Shown piece after piece: positions 37,146 through 46,341 of a stretch of 64,000 bases of DNA. The stretch is from NCBI RefSeq assembly GCF_003867015.1, contig NZ_CP032548.1:3447705-3511704 (forward strand), in the 5' to 3' direction. Under the pieces are notes generated by a model. The model saw only the letters and a list, made by a program, of their open reading frames with translations. It was not told the DNA's origin and did no database searches. Every line of letters begins with the position of its first letter. Within the stretch, counting starts at the first letter, position 1. This DNA is from Tenacibaculum singaporense (GTDB taxonomy: Bacteria; Bacteroidota; Bacteroidia; Flavobacteriales; Flavobacteriaceae). Position numbers and translations under genes: made by a program.

Positions 37146-38732
37146 ATGATTACAGGAAAAAACTACATAGGAAATCAATTATCAGCTTTAGGAAGTACAA
37201 CGTATAAAACATTTAACCCTGAATTAAATCAGGAAAATGAATATATTTTTACAGAAGCAACTCGAGAAGAAATTAATAATGTTGTCGATTTAGCTTCAAA
37301 AGCATTTAAAGATTATAAAACTATTTCTGGTAAAAGAAAAGCTGAATTTTTAAATGCTATTGCTGATGAAATTTTAGCCTTAGACGATGAGTTAATACAA
37401 ACTTATTGTGCTGAATCTGGTTTACCAGAAGGACGTGCAAAAGGAGAACGAGGAAGAACTGTATTTCAATTACGCTCTTTCGCTGATTTAGTTGAGGATG
37501 GCTCATGGGTAGAGGCTACTATTGATACTGCAATTCCTAATAGAGAACCAAACCCTAAATCAGATTTACGCAAAATGAATATCCCTTTAGGTCCTGTAGT
37601 TGTTTTTGGTGCAAGTAATTTTCCTCTTGCCTATTCTACAGCAGGTGGAGATACTGCAGCTGCTTTAGCTGCTGGTTGCCCTGTGATAGTTAAGTCACAC
37701 CCTATGCATGCAGGTACGGGTGAACTTATAGCTTCAGCAATTATTAAAGCTGCTGAAAAAACTGAAATGCCTAATGGTGTTTTTTCTAACTTAAACTCTA
37801 GTGGCATTGAAGTAGGTCAGCAATTAGTCGTTCACCCTAAAGTAAAAGCTGTTGGCTTTACAGGTAGCATCCGTGGTGGTAGAGCTTTACTAGATTTAGC
37901 TGCAAAACGAGAAGAACCGATTCCTGTGTTTGCTGAAATGGGAAGTATTAACCCAGTTATTATGCTTCCGAAAGCATTGCAAAATAGAGCCGAAAACTTA
38001 GCAACTACTTATGCTAATTCTATTACGTTGGGTACAGGGCAATTTTGCACAAATCCCGGTTTAATCTTAGGAATAAAAAGCCATGGTTTAGATAATTTTA
38101 TTAACTCTTTAGCTAAAAAGATTGTAGAAATCAATCCAACTTGTATGCTGCATCCAAACATTATTGGAGCATACGAGAATAACAAATCTAAAGCTCTTAA
38201 TCAAGAAGGTTTAACTGTAGTGGCTATGTATGAAGAAGGTGCTCAGCCTAATTATGCCTCACAAGTAGTTACAACTGTTAAAGGGAAAACATTTTTAGAC
38301 AATCCTACTTTACACCAAGAAGTATTTGGTCCATATTCTATTGTGGTTCAATGTGAAAGCGAAAAACAGTTAGAAGAAATAATTTCAAGCTTAGAAGGAC
38401 AACTTACAGGAACAGTTATTTCAGATGATAATGAAGTAGCAAACTACCCTACTATAATTGCTGCCATACAAAACAGAGTTGGAAGAATTATTTTTAACGG
38501 TGTTCCTACTGGGGTAGAAGTTTGCCCATCAATGGTTCATGGAGGTCCATATCCTGCATCTACAGATAGTAGATTTACAGCTGTAGGAATTAACTCTATT
38601 AAACGTTGGGTGCGTCCTTTCAGTTATCAAGATTGGCCAAACAATATATTACCTCAAGAATTAAAAAATGAAAACCCTTTACATATTTTACGTTCTGTTA
38701 ATGGTACACTAACAAAAGGAGAAATAATATAA
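37146..38732 (+). CDS. 2-oxoglutarate semialdehyde (2,5-dioxovalerate) dehydrogenase
   Basis: This 528-residue aldehyde dehydrogenase has catalytic C301 (LGTGQFCTNPG), E264 (FAEMGSINP), N158 (FGASNFPLAYS) and K183. The Rossmann variant GFTGSIRGGRAL is typical of the semialdehyde dehydrogenases that convert 2-oxoglutarate semialdehyde to 2-oxoglutarate. It is 22 bases after the deaminase gene and gives the last step of the pathway. Confidence 0.9.
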   Translation: MITGKNYIGNQLSALGSTTYKTFNPELNQENEYIFTEATREEINNVVDLASKAFKDYKTISGKRKAEFLNAIADEILALDDELIQTYCAESGLPEGRAKGERGRTVFQLRSFADLVEDGSWVEATIDTAIPNREPNPKSDLRKMNIPLGPVVVFGASNFPLAYSTAGGDTAAALAAGCPVIVKSHPMHAGTGELIASAIIKAAEKTEMPNGVFSNLNSSGIEVGQQLVVHPKVKAVGFTGSIRGGRALLDLAAKREEPIPVFAEMGSINPVIMLPKALQNRAENLATTYANSITLGTGQFCTNPGLILGIKSHGLDNFINSLAKKIVEINPTCMLHPNIIGAYENNKSKALNQEGLTVVAMYEEGAQPNYASQVVTTVKGKTFLDNPTLHQEVFGPYSIVVQCESEKQLEEIISSLEGQLTGTVISDDNEVANYPTIIAAIQNRVGRIIFNGVPTGVEVCPSMVHGGPYPASTDSRFTAVGINSIKRWVRPFSYQDWPNNILPQELKNENPLHILRSVNGTLTKGEII

Positions 38733-38776
38733 CAAAATTTAATAATTTCTTTAGAAAATCTCTGAGTACAAAACCT

Positions 38777-38784
38777 TACTTTTG
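38777..38784 (+). promoter_or_regulatory. Internal promoter -7 element before the epimerase gene
   Basis: TACTTTTG is an exact TAnnTTTG match inside the 156-base gap. It would give the epimerase mRNA a leader of about 100 bases. Confidence 0.5.
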
Positions 38785-38809
38785 GGGCATCTAAAGAAAT
38801 TGAAACAAA

Positions 38810-38877
38810 GCCAGCTTCGTCTTTCCAAATAGAAAAATTTGAAGGGTTTTTTCTACTACAGAATACAAGCTGGCGAT
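38810..38877 (+). promoter_or_regulatory. Long-loop inverted repeat in the epimerase leader
   Basis: GCCAGCTT and AAGCTGGC are perfectly complementary and lie about 50 bases apart, placed between the promoter and start codon. They could close a leader structure. No known riboswitch class is recognised. Confidence 0.45.
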
Positions 38878-38888
38878 TCAATTTTAAG

Positions 38889-39896
38889 ATGAAAAAAACT
38901 TTTTTTTGCATTGACGCACATACTTGTGGAAATCCTGTAAGAGTTGTTGCAGGCGGTGGTCCTAACTTAATAGGAGCCAATATGAGTGAAAAACGTCAAC
39001 ACTTCCTTAAAGAGTATGATTGGATTCGTAAAGGTTTAATGTTTGAACCTCGTGGTCATGATATGATGAGTGGCTCAATCTTATTTCCTCCTCACAACTC
39101 AGAAAATGATTTTGCTATTTTATTTATTGAAACTTCTGGATGTTTACCCATGTGTGGTCACGGAACAATTGGAACAATCACTATAGCAATTGAAGAAGGG
39201 CTAGTTACACCTAAAGTTCCAGGAAAGATTAGAATGGAAACCCCTGCTGGTTTGGTTGAAATTGAATATCAACAAACTGGTAAAAAAGTAAATTGGGTTC
39301 GACTAACTAATGTAAAAAGCTATTTAGCGGCTGAAGGACTGACAATAGATTGTCCTGAATTAGGAGAAATCACTTTTGATGTAGCCTATGGTGGAAATTA
39401 TTACGCAATTGTAGATCCTCAAAAAAACTTTTCAGGAGTTCATGATTTTACTGCTTCTAAAATTATTCAATACTCTCAAGTTGTTAGAGATCGTATTAAT
39501 GAAAAATATCCTAATATATTTATCCACCCTGAAAATGATACAATTAGAGATGTAACACATATGTTATGGACAGGAAATCCAATTGATCCAACCTCATCAG
39601 GAAGAAATGCGGTTTTTTATGGTGATAAAGCCATTGACAGAAGTCCTTGTGGCACAGGAACCTCAGCTCGTTTAGCACAGCTGTATACTAAAGGAAAGCT
39701 ACAACTTGATGAAGAGTTTATTCATGAAAGTTTTATTGGAAGCAAATTTATTGGTAGGGTAGAAAAAGAAACTACTTTAGATGGTAAACAAGCTATTATT
39801 CCGAGTATTCAAGGATGGGCTAAAGTGTATGGTTATAACAACATTATTATTGATGATGAAGATGATCCGTATGCACATGGATTTCAAGTAATTTAA
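38889..39896 (+). CDS. 4-hydroxyproline 2-epimerase (proline racemase family)
   Basis: This 335-residue enzyme has both catalytic cysteines of the family, C89 in MCGHGTIG and C254 in SPCGTGTSA. Two cysteines mark epimerases/racemases, not the hydroxyproline dehydratases. It converts trans-4-hydroxy-L-proline to the cis-4-hydroxy-D form, which the neighbouring FAD enzyme can oxidise. Confidence 0.92.
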   Translation: MKKTFFCIDAHTCGNPVRVVAGGGPNLIGANMSEKRQHFLKEYDWIRKGLMFEPRGHDMMSGSILFPPHNSENDFAILFIETSGCLPMCGHGTIGTITIAIEEGLVTPKVPGKIRMETPAGLVEIEYQQTGKKVNWVRLTNVKSYLAAEGLTIDCPELGEITFDVAYGGNYYAIVDPQKNFSGVHDFTASKIIQYSQVVRDRINEKYPNIFIHPENDTIRDVTHMLWTGNPIDPTSSGRNAVFYGDKAIDRSPCGTGTSARLAQLYTKGKLQLDEEFIHESFIGSKFIGRVEKETTLDGKQAIIPSIQGWAKVYGYNNIIIDDEDDPYAHGFQVI

Positions 39897-39920
39897 TAAT
39901 TTATAAGCAACGATATGTCA

Positions 39921-39947
39921 TCTCTAGCGTAGTAGAGAGATTTTTTT
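39921..39947 (+). terminator. Terminator-like hairpin abutting the next start codon
   Basis: Stem TCTCT / AGAGA with an 8- to 10-base loop, followed by seven T that end exactly at the ATG of the FAD enzyme. It may terminate part of the transcripts and also occupies the ribosome-binding region. Confidence 0.6.
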
Positions 39948-41195
39948 ATGAATAAAGAAGTTGTTATTATTGGCGGAGGAATTATCGGTTTATGTTCCGC
40001 ATATTATTTACACAAAGAAGGACACAAAGTTACTGTTATTGACAAATCTGATTTTTCATCTGGTGCTTCGTATGTAAATGCTGGGATTATCACTCCTAGC
40101 CATATTATTTCATTAGCAGCTCCAGGAATGATTAATAAAGGCATTAAATGGATGTTGAGTTCAACTAGTCCTTTTTCAATCAAACCTCGTTTAGATTACG
40201 ATTTTTTACAGTGGACATGGTTATTTAAAAAATCAGCAACGTCTAAAAAAGTAGCTACCTCTATTCCTGTTATTAAAAACATTAATCTGTTTAGTAGAGA
40301 TTTGTATGAAGAGCTAAAAGCTTCAAATGATTTCGATTTTCATTACCAACACAAAGGTTTAATGATGTATTATAAAACCGATAAAATGGGGGAAGAAGAA
40401 TGGAATGTTGGGAAACTTGCTATAAAAGAAGGATTAAAAGTTGAACACCTTAGAAAGGAAGAAGCTCAAAAACTAGAACCTAATGTAGATTTGAACATTA
40501 AAGGTGCTGTATATTATCATTCTGACGCACATATGACTCCGAATGAATTTATGCTAAAAATGAAATCTTATTTGGAAGAAAATGATGTGACTTTCTTAGC
40601 AAACGAAGAGGTCATAGATTTTCAAATTTCAGAAGGAAAAATAAAATCAATCAACACAAAAAACAATACCATCTCCGCTGATGAGTTTGTACTTACAACA
40701 GGATCATGGACTCAAAAATTAGCAAAAAAGCTGGGAATTACCATTCCTGTGCAAGCAGGTAAAGGCTATCGAATTAATGTAAAAAGAGAAACAGGCATTC
40801 ATATTCCTGCGATTTTAACAGAAGCTAAAGTCGCTGTTACACCTATGAATGGTTTTACGCGTTTTGGTGGCACTATGGAAATTGCTGGCATTAACAATCA
40901 AATCAATGCTAAAAGAGTTAATACTATTGCGAACGCCGCTGAAAATTATTATAACGGACTACAAATTAATCAACAAGAAAGAAAAGATATTGAAAGTGGT
41001 TTACGTCCTTGTTCTCCCGATGGTTTGCCATACATTGGTAGACTTTCAAAAATTGAGAATGTAACTGTAGCAGCTGGTCATGCTATGATGGGCTGGAGTC
41101 TAGGACCTGCTACGGGTAAATTAGTTTCTGAAATTATCGATGATAAAAAAACAAGTTTAGATATCTCTCCATTTAATGTTGAGCGTTTTAACTAA
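39948..41195 (+). CDS. FAD-dependent D-amino acid (cis-4-hydroxy-D-proline) dehydrogenase
   Basis: This 415-residue DAO-family flavoprotein has the N-terminal dinucleotide motif VVIIGGGIIGL, a middle substrate domain and a C-terminal GLRPCSPDGLPYIG segment with HAMMGWSLGPATGKL. In this cluster it would oxidise the D-hydroxyproline made by the epimerase to a pyrroline for the deaminase. Single-subunit, so it resembles the DadA/HypO-type enzyme. Confidence 0.88.
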   Translation: MNKEVVIIGGGIIGLCSAYYLHKEGHKVTVIDKSDFSSGASYVNAGIITPSHIISLAAPGMINKGIKWMLSSTSPFSIKPRLDYDFLQWTWLFKKSATSKKVATSIPVIKNINLFSRDLYEELKASNDFDFHYQHKGLMMYYKTDKMGEEEWNVGKLAIKEGLKVEHLRKEEAQKLEPNVDLNIKGAVYYHSDAHMTPNEFMLKMKSYLEENDVTFLANEEVIDFQISEGKIKSINTKNNTISADEFVLTTGSWTQKLAKKLGITIPVQAGKGYRINVKRETGIHIPAILTEAKVAVTPMNGFTRFGGTMEIAGINNQINAKRVNTIANAAENYYNGLQINQQERKDIESGLRPCSPDGLPYIGRLSKIENVTVAAGHAMMGWSLGPATGKLVSEIIDDKKTSLDISPFNVERFN

Positions 41196-41198
41196 GCT

Positions 41199-41236
41199 AA
41201 AAACTCAAGAGACTAAAACAATAGCTCTTGAGTTTT
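41199..41236. terminator. Bidirectional terminator between the hydroxyproline and racemase operons
   Basis: Stem AAAACTCAAGAG / CTCTTGAGTTTT with a 13-base loop between convergent genes. Confidence 0.85.
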
Positions 41237-41266
41237 ATTTAAAACAAACAATAAAAAACAGATCAT

Positions 41267-42373
41267 TTAAATTTCTTCTACGTATACTTTATCTATAAAC
41301 TTAGAACTCAAGAGTCTGGCAACTCCCATATAACTAAGTTTAAATTTTACTTTATCTCCTACTTTATATTTTGTTTTTCCTGATTCGTTTTTATTCAGGC
41401 CTACATCAATCACCAACATATCTGAAGTAATTCCTACAAAAGATATATCCTTATCTTCTACTTCTATATCATCTTTATCAACATCTAACAAGCCAAAATC
41501 TAAAATAGCTTTGTAAGATGTTTCTTGTACATCATTTTCGTCATATTCTGAAGTGTGACCAATACTTGCTTCACTAATAATACCATCGGGCACTATTTTT
41601 TTCTTTTCTAATTCAATCACATTTGCATAAAACTCAAATGTTTCTGTATGCAAATCTTTAAATCGCTTATTCTCTAACGGACTTAGTCCAAAGAATGCAG
41701 CTTCTCCAATTCTAAAGTGGTTTATATCTTTAGGGGCGACTCCATTTTCCACCAATGGTAACGTAATTGATGTGCCGCCTGAAACATATTTTAAATCCTT
41801 ATTAAATTTAGCCGATATTAGTTCTTTATATAATGATAATTGCAATAGCTTATCATAAGTAGGTTCTACTCCGTACATGCATCCTAAATTTGAACCTATG
41901 CCTATTACTTCAATATTCGATAGGTTGAATACTTTTTCATAAAACCCTAAAATATCATCTCTTTTTACACCTTCCCTTAACTCACCCATTTCAATCATAA
42001 TAATGATTTTATGAATTTTATTTTTCTTCTTCGCTGCTTCATTAAGTGATTCTATAGTAGATAAAGAACTGTTTAAAGAAATATCTGCGTACTCTACCAC
42101 ATCATCTGCATAAATATTTGCTGGGGGTTTTATGTAAATAGTACGTAAATCTGGATTCACCTCTCTTAAGTTTCTTAAACTTGTTAATCTAGAATCTCCA
42201 ATCGAGTTTATTTTTTCAGTTACATCCGGAGTTAAAATTGCTTTTAAAAATGTTTTATCTCCCGAGAAAACTTTTGTTACCAAGCTCCATTCGATATGAT
42301 TTTTTTCAAAGAAGTTACTTAGTTTTTTTATGTTATCTTTTATTCTTTCAGAATATATAATTAATTCTGCCAT
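41267..42373 (-). CDS. PLP-dependent racemase, alanine/ornithine racemase family
   Basis: This 368-residue fold-type III enzyme has the PLP lysine near K34 (LVTKVFSG), a barrel domain with VIGIGSNLGCM and VSGGTSITLP phosphate-loop motifs and a C-terminal beta domain. It differs clearly from the Alr at 42376 and resembles the family of ornithine racemase. The substrate is not certain. It lies 2 bases downstream of alr and is the last gene of the operon. Confidence 0.82.
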   Translation of the reverse strand: MAELIIYSERIKDNIKKLSNFFEKNHIEWSLVTKVFSGDKTFLKAILTPDVTEKINSIGDSRLTSLRNLREVNPDLRTIYIKPPANIYADDVVEYADISLNSSLSTIESLNEAAKKKNKIHKIIIMIEMGELREGVKRDDILGFYEKVFNLSNIEVIGIGSNLGCMYGVEPTYDKLLQLSLYKELISAKFNKDLKYVSGGTSITLPLVENGVAPKDINHFRIGEAAFFGLSPLENKRFKDLHTETFEFYANVIELEKKKIVPDGIISEASIGHTSEYDENDVQETSYKAILDFGLLDVDKDDIEVEDKDISFVGITSDMLVIDVGLNKNESGKTKYKVGDKVKFKLSYMGVARLLSSKFIDKVYVEEI

Positions 42374-42375
42374 AA

Positions 42376-43530
42376 TTATTTTGTTATTATTCTTGGTAAA
42401 TTCTCAGGAAGTCGTGTTAATAATTCATAATTAATAATTTGTATAGAATCGTTGAATGATGAGACAGTTATTTCAACATCACCTTGACTTCCAATTAATA
42501 CAACTTCATCTCCTTTTTCAATAGTATCAGCATGTGTTATATCTACTGCCATCATATTCATATTAATGGTTCCTACTATTTTATGTCGTTGTCCTCTTAT
42601 TAAAACCTTTCCTTTATTACTAAGAGAACGGCTATACCCTGAAGAATATCCAACTGGTATAATTGCTATTTTGGTTTCTTGGTTTGTAAAGTATGATGTA
42701 CCATAGCCAATAAACTGACCTGCTTTTATCGTTTTAACATCCATAACTTCTGTTTTCCAAGATATGATTCTTTTTAACGGATTTTCTACAATTTTTTCTT
42801 TGGTTAAATAATGAACCAATATCTCTTTTGTTGGAAAAAATCCAAATTGTAAAATACCAACTCTTACCAAGTCTAACCTTGTTGTTGGGTATCTAATTGT
42901 GGCTGCTGAACTTGCCAAATGGTAATTTGGATTGAATAAATCAAGTTCTTTTACTCTCTTTCTTACATTTTTAAATTTTTTCTTTTGGTCGGTTATTCTC
43001 TTGTAATTTGATATACTTTCTGCTCCTGCTAAATGAGAACAGATTCCTTTAACATCAACAAATTCTTTATGTGTCTCAATATATTTAAGAACTTTTGTTG
43101 TTTCTTTCGGAACAAAGCCTGTTCTGTTCATTCCTGTTTCGATTTCTAAATGAATTTTAGCTCTTCTTTTTACTTTTTTTGCTGCTTCTATCGCTTTTTG
43201 CAGTCTATTTTCTTCAAAAACAAAAAACTCTATCTCATTTTCAATTGCCCATGGTAACTGACTGTTTTCAATCATTCCCATTATCATAATGGTTACATCT
43301 TCAAAAGGTAGTGTTTTTTTTACATCAAAAGCCTCATTTGCGTCAGAAACGCTAAAATGTCTTACTCCATATTTGTATGCCAACATACAATAGGTTTTAA
43401 TTCCATGACCGTAAGCATTTCCTTTTACTACAGATGAAAAAATAGTAGTATCTCCTATTATTTCACGTATAAAATTGATGTTATTTTTTATTGCTGATTC
43501 AGATAATTCTAAATAAGATGTATGAGTCAT
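42376..43530 (-). CDS. alr: Alanine racemase
   Basis: This 384-residue PLP enzyme interconverts L- and D-alanine. The cofactor lysine is K36 in VVKGNAYGHG and the catalytic tyrosine sits in VGYSSGYSRSL; GTINMNMMAVD is the C-terminal domain marker. It overlaps the amidohydrolase gene by 1 base. As it sits in a catabolic-looking operon it may be a second alanine racemase, or a broad-specificity one. Confidence 0.9.
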   Translation of the reverse strand: MTHTSYLELSESAIKNNINFIREIIGDTTIFSSVVKGNAYGHGIKTYCMLAYKYGVRHFSVSDANEAFDVKKTLPFEDVTIMIMGMIENSQLPWAIENEIEFFVFEENRLQKAIEAAKKVKRRAKIHLEIETGMNRTGFVPKETTKVLKYIETHKEFVDVKGICSHLAGAESISNYKRITDQKKKFKNVRKRVKELDLFNPNYHLASSAATIRYPTTRLDLVRVGILQFGFFPTKEILVHYLTKEKIVENPLKRIISWKTEVMDVKTIKAGQFIGYGTSYFTNQETKIAIIPVGYSSGYSRSLSNKGKVLIRGQRHKIVGTINMNMMAVDITHADTIEKGDEVVLIGSQGDVEITVSSFNDSIQIINYELLTRLPENLPRIITK

Positions 43531-44666
43531 TATTGTTGAACTTCTTTTAAAATATTATAAAATAATTGTGCTCCTGTTACAGTTATTTCATCAGGAAAAT
43601 CATAATCTGGATTATGTAGTGCAGGAGTGTTTTTCCCAGCTCCTAGCCCAAACATAGCTCCTTTATATTGTTGTGTAAATAATCCGAAATCTTCGCCCCA
43701 TTTAAATGGGGTATTTATTTCGTTAATTGATAAATTTAGTTGTTCTGCTGCTTTTTTTACATACTCAACAGCTTCTTTGTTGTTTTTATTTGCGTAAAAT
43801 TCTTCAAACCAAGAAGTATTAATACTCAACCTTTCTTTTTCTTCAAGCTTTTGAAGTAATTGTTCGAGGTTATTCTGTTTTTCTTTCATTAAACGCGCAC
43901 TCCAACTTCGTAATGTAAGATGTACTTCTCCATATCCTGCTGATATTCCATAGGCTTTTTCTCCCATAGTTACGTGTACAGGAGTAGCTAAAAAGAAATC
44001 AGAATCTTCTGGTATATTTTTAGTTTCTTGTCTTACAAAATGAAGAATTTCAGCAATTGCATTAGCTGGATTGTAGCCTTTTTCTGGCTCTGCTGCATGT
44101 GCTGTTTTTCCTTTTAAAGTAATTACAACACTTTTTACATTACTAGTAAACTCGTGTTCTTTTACAACTATTTCTCGTTTGGTAAAACCTGGTAAATTGT
44201 GTAGTGCAAAAACATAATCTATATTAAGTTGTTTAAAACAAGTATCTTCTAAAACAGACTGCGCTCCTCTTCCATTTTCTTCTGAAGGTTGAAAAAGTAA
44301 TACTACTTTTCCTTTAGACAACGGTTTTTCCGCAAGAAGCTTTGCTACTCCAAGTAAAATAGTTGTATGCCCATCATGTCCACATTTATGGGAGACCCCT
44401 TCATTTACAGATTTATGTTCGAAAGTATTGACTTCTTGAATAGGCAACGCATCAATATCTGCCCTCAACATAACCGTTTTACCTTCTTTTTTTCCATTGA
44501 AGATTGCTAACAGTCCTGTTTTAGCCACAGATAGTATCTCACAAGATGTATGTTCCTCTAAAAAAGCTTCTATTCTTTTTTTAGTTTCGTATTCTTCTTC
44601 AGAAACTTCAGGAAACTTATGTAATTCTTTTCTTACCTTTTCTAAAGTATCCTTTAGGCTTTCCAT
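43530..44666 (-). CDS. M20-family amidohydrolase (N-acyl amino acid/hippurate hydrolase type)
   Basis: This 378-residue metallopeptidase-like enzyme has the metal-binding KCGHDGH (94-100), an acidic pair in PSEENG (E129/E130) and a dimerisation domain. Relatives release amino acids from N-acyl or indole-acetyl conjugates. No signal peptide is seen, so it would act on imported substrates. It overlaps the symporter gene by 13 bases. Confidence 0.88.
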   Translation of the reverse strand: MESLKDTLEKVRKELHKFPEVSEEEYETKKRIEAFLEEHTSCEILSVAKTGLLAIFNGKKEGKTVMLRADIDALPIQEVNTFEHKSVNEGVSHKCGHDGHTTILLGVAKLLAEKPLSKGKVVLLFQPSEENGRGAQSVLEDTCFKQLNIDYVFALHNLPGFTKREIVVKEHEFTSNVKSVVITLKGKTAHAAEPEKGYNPANAIAEILHFVRQETKNIPEDSDFFLATPVHVTMGEKAYGISAGYGEVHLTLRSWSARLMKEKQNNLEQLLQKLEEKERLSINTSWFEEFYANKNNKEAVEYVKKAAEQLNLSINEINTPFKWGEDFGLFTQQYKGAMFGLGAGKNTPALHNPDYDFPDEITVTGAQLFYNILKEVQQ

Positions 44667-46087
44667 GTTTTTGGGTTATTAATTAACTGAATTATTGAAA
44701 ATACAATGGCTGATAATGTAATTCCGAAAAAATTTGCATCTAAGCCAAAAGGTAATTTTACTTCAAAAACAATTAATAGTAAAGTGGTAAGCCCTCCTGA
44801 AATCATCGCGTAAAAAGCTGCAGTTGGCGATGGTTTTCTCAGTAATAATGTTCCTAAAACAGGAACTAACAACCCTGATACCATAAAAGCATACGAATAC
44901 AGCATTAACTCTAATACATTTTGCATTTTTGTAGCCAATACAATAGCTAAGCCTCCTATTAAAAAGGTTATTAATTGTGAGTTTTTTATACTGATACTTT
45001 TCTTGAAATACCCAAAAATATCTGTTGTTAAGTTTCCTGAAGCTGCCATTAAACAGCTATCGGCTGTAGACATGATTGCCGAAAAATAAGCCGACATCAT
45101 TAATCCCATTAAACCCACTGGCAAAATACTTCTTAGCAACAATGGAAGACCTAATTCTGCATCCAATTCTACTCCTGGGGCATATCCTATACTTGCAAAC
45201 ATTCCTTGCTCGTAGGCTACTCTGGAAAACAACCCTAAAGCAACTCCCATAAATGCCATTATTGGATATTCAAAAAGTCCCGCTATTTTCCATGCTTTTT
45301 TTGCAGTTTTTTCGTCTTTACAGGCATAAATTCGTTGGTATAAGGTCATTCCAACAAACCAAATAGGTACTATAGTGATTATCCAATTAAACATATCAAT
45401 AAACGAAACATTGGTTAGTGATAAAAAACTGGCTGGTAATATTTCTTTAATTCCATTCCATCCTCCTACTTCTACATAACCAATAGGAATTCCAATCCCT
45501 ATTAACCCTACCATTAGAATTATCCACTGAATGGTATCTGTATAAATCACAGCTTTTATTCCTCCTATAACTGTATACACTACTGCAATTACCCCCATAA
45601 TTAAAACTGCCTTAGTAATTGATATGGAAGGAAATGTAGCGGATGCTAGTTTTGCTCCTGCTAAAATTTGTGAGCTTGTAAAACCTATGTACCCTATTAA
45701 CGAAATAATTCCTGCCATTAGAGCAACTTTTGTATTGTAGTGAAAAGCTAATGACTCTGGAAACGTTAAAAAATGATGTTTTTTAGCTATGGGATATACT
45801 TTTGGGATTAAAAAAACGGCGCTTATCCAAGCACCTAGTAACCCTGTAAAAAGCATCCAGCTACCGGAGAGTCCCATTAAAAAACCAAGACCTCCTAAGC
45901 CAATAGAAAAACCTCCTCCAACATCCGTTGCAACAACAGAGAGTCCTATATGACCTGCTGACATGTTTCTTCCTCCTACATAGTAATCGTCTTTTGATTT
46001 GTTTTTATTCATGAAGTAAACTCCTACTCCAAGCATAAAAACCAGATATGACACAAATATTAATAGATCAATAAAATGTATATCCAT
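44654..46087 (-). CDS. Sodium:solute symporter (SSS family)
   Basis: This 477-residue membrane protein has about 13 hydrophobic segments and the family's start YYVGGRNMSAGHIGLSVVATDVGG (residues about 36-59, sodium site region). Members carry proline, sugars or other organic solutes. Operon context suggests an amino acid or N-acyl amino acid, and hydroxyproline is a second possibility from the convergent cluster. It starts only 3 bases after the rpsU stop. Confidence 0.9.
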   Translation of the reverse strand: MDIHFIDLLIFVSYLVFMLGVGVYFMNKNKSKDDYYVGGRNMSAGHIGLSVVATDVGGGFSIGLGGLGFLMGLSGSWMLFTGLLGAWISAVFLIPKVYPIAKKHHFLTFPESLAFHYNTKVALMAGIISLIGYIGFTSSQILAGAKLASATFPSISITKAVLIMGVIAVVYTVIGGIKAVIYTDTIQWIILMVGLIGIGIPIGYVEVGGWNGIKEILPASFLSLTNVSFIDMFNWIITIVPIWFVGMTLYQRIYACKDEKTAKKAWKIAGLFEYPIMAFMGVALGLFSRVAYEQGMFASIGYAPGVELDAELGLPLLLRSILPVGLMGLMMSAYFSAIMSTADSCLMAASGNLTTDIFGYFKKSISIKNSQLITFLIGGLAIVLATKMQNVLELMLYSYAFMVSGLLVPVLGTLLLRKPSPTAAFYAMISGGLTTLLLIVFEVKLPFGLDANFFGITLSAIVFSIIQLINNPKTWKA

Positions 46088-46090
46088 ATC

Positions 46091-46285
46091 TTATTTTTCC
46101 TGCTCTAATAAAAACTGCTCTTTATACTGAGCCTTTTTTAATTGCTCCCTTCTGCTTACAGATGGTTTTGTGTACTCTTTTCTCTCTCTTATTTCTTGTA
46201 AAACTTTTGTATTCCTATATTTTCTTCTGTAGCGTTTGATCGCTCTGTCGATGTTTTCACCTTCTTTTACTTGTATTATTAACAT
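46091..46285 (-). CDS. rpsU: 30S ribosomal protein bS21
   Basis: This 64-residue basic protein (MLIIQVKEGENIDRAIKRY start) binds near the 3' end of 16S rRNA. In Bacteroidota it takes part in hiding the anti-Shine-Dalgarno site. The leader before the ATG is A/T only (AAAAAAATATAAAT) with no Shine-Dalgarno motif. It lies 56 bases behind rpoD and 3 bases before the symporter gene. Confidence 0.95.
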   Translation of the reverse strand: MLIIQVKEGENIDRAIKRYRRKYRNTKVLQEIRERKEYTKPSVSRREQLKKAQYKEQFLLEQEK

Positions 46286-46341
46286 ATTTATATTTTTTTA
46301 AATTATTATTTCTGTTTTTAATGGATTAAACAAAGTCGAAA

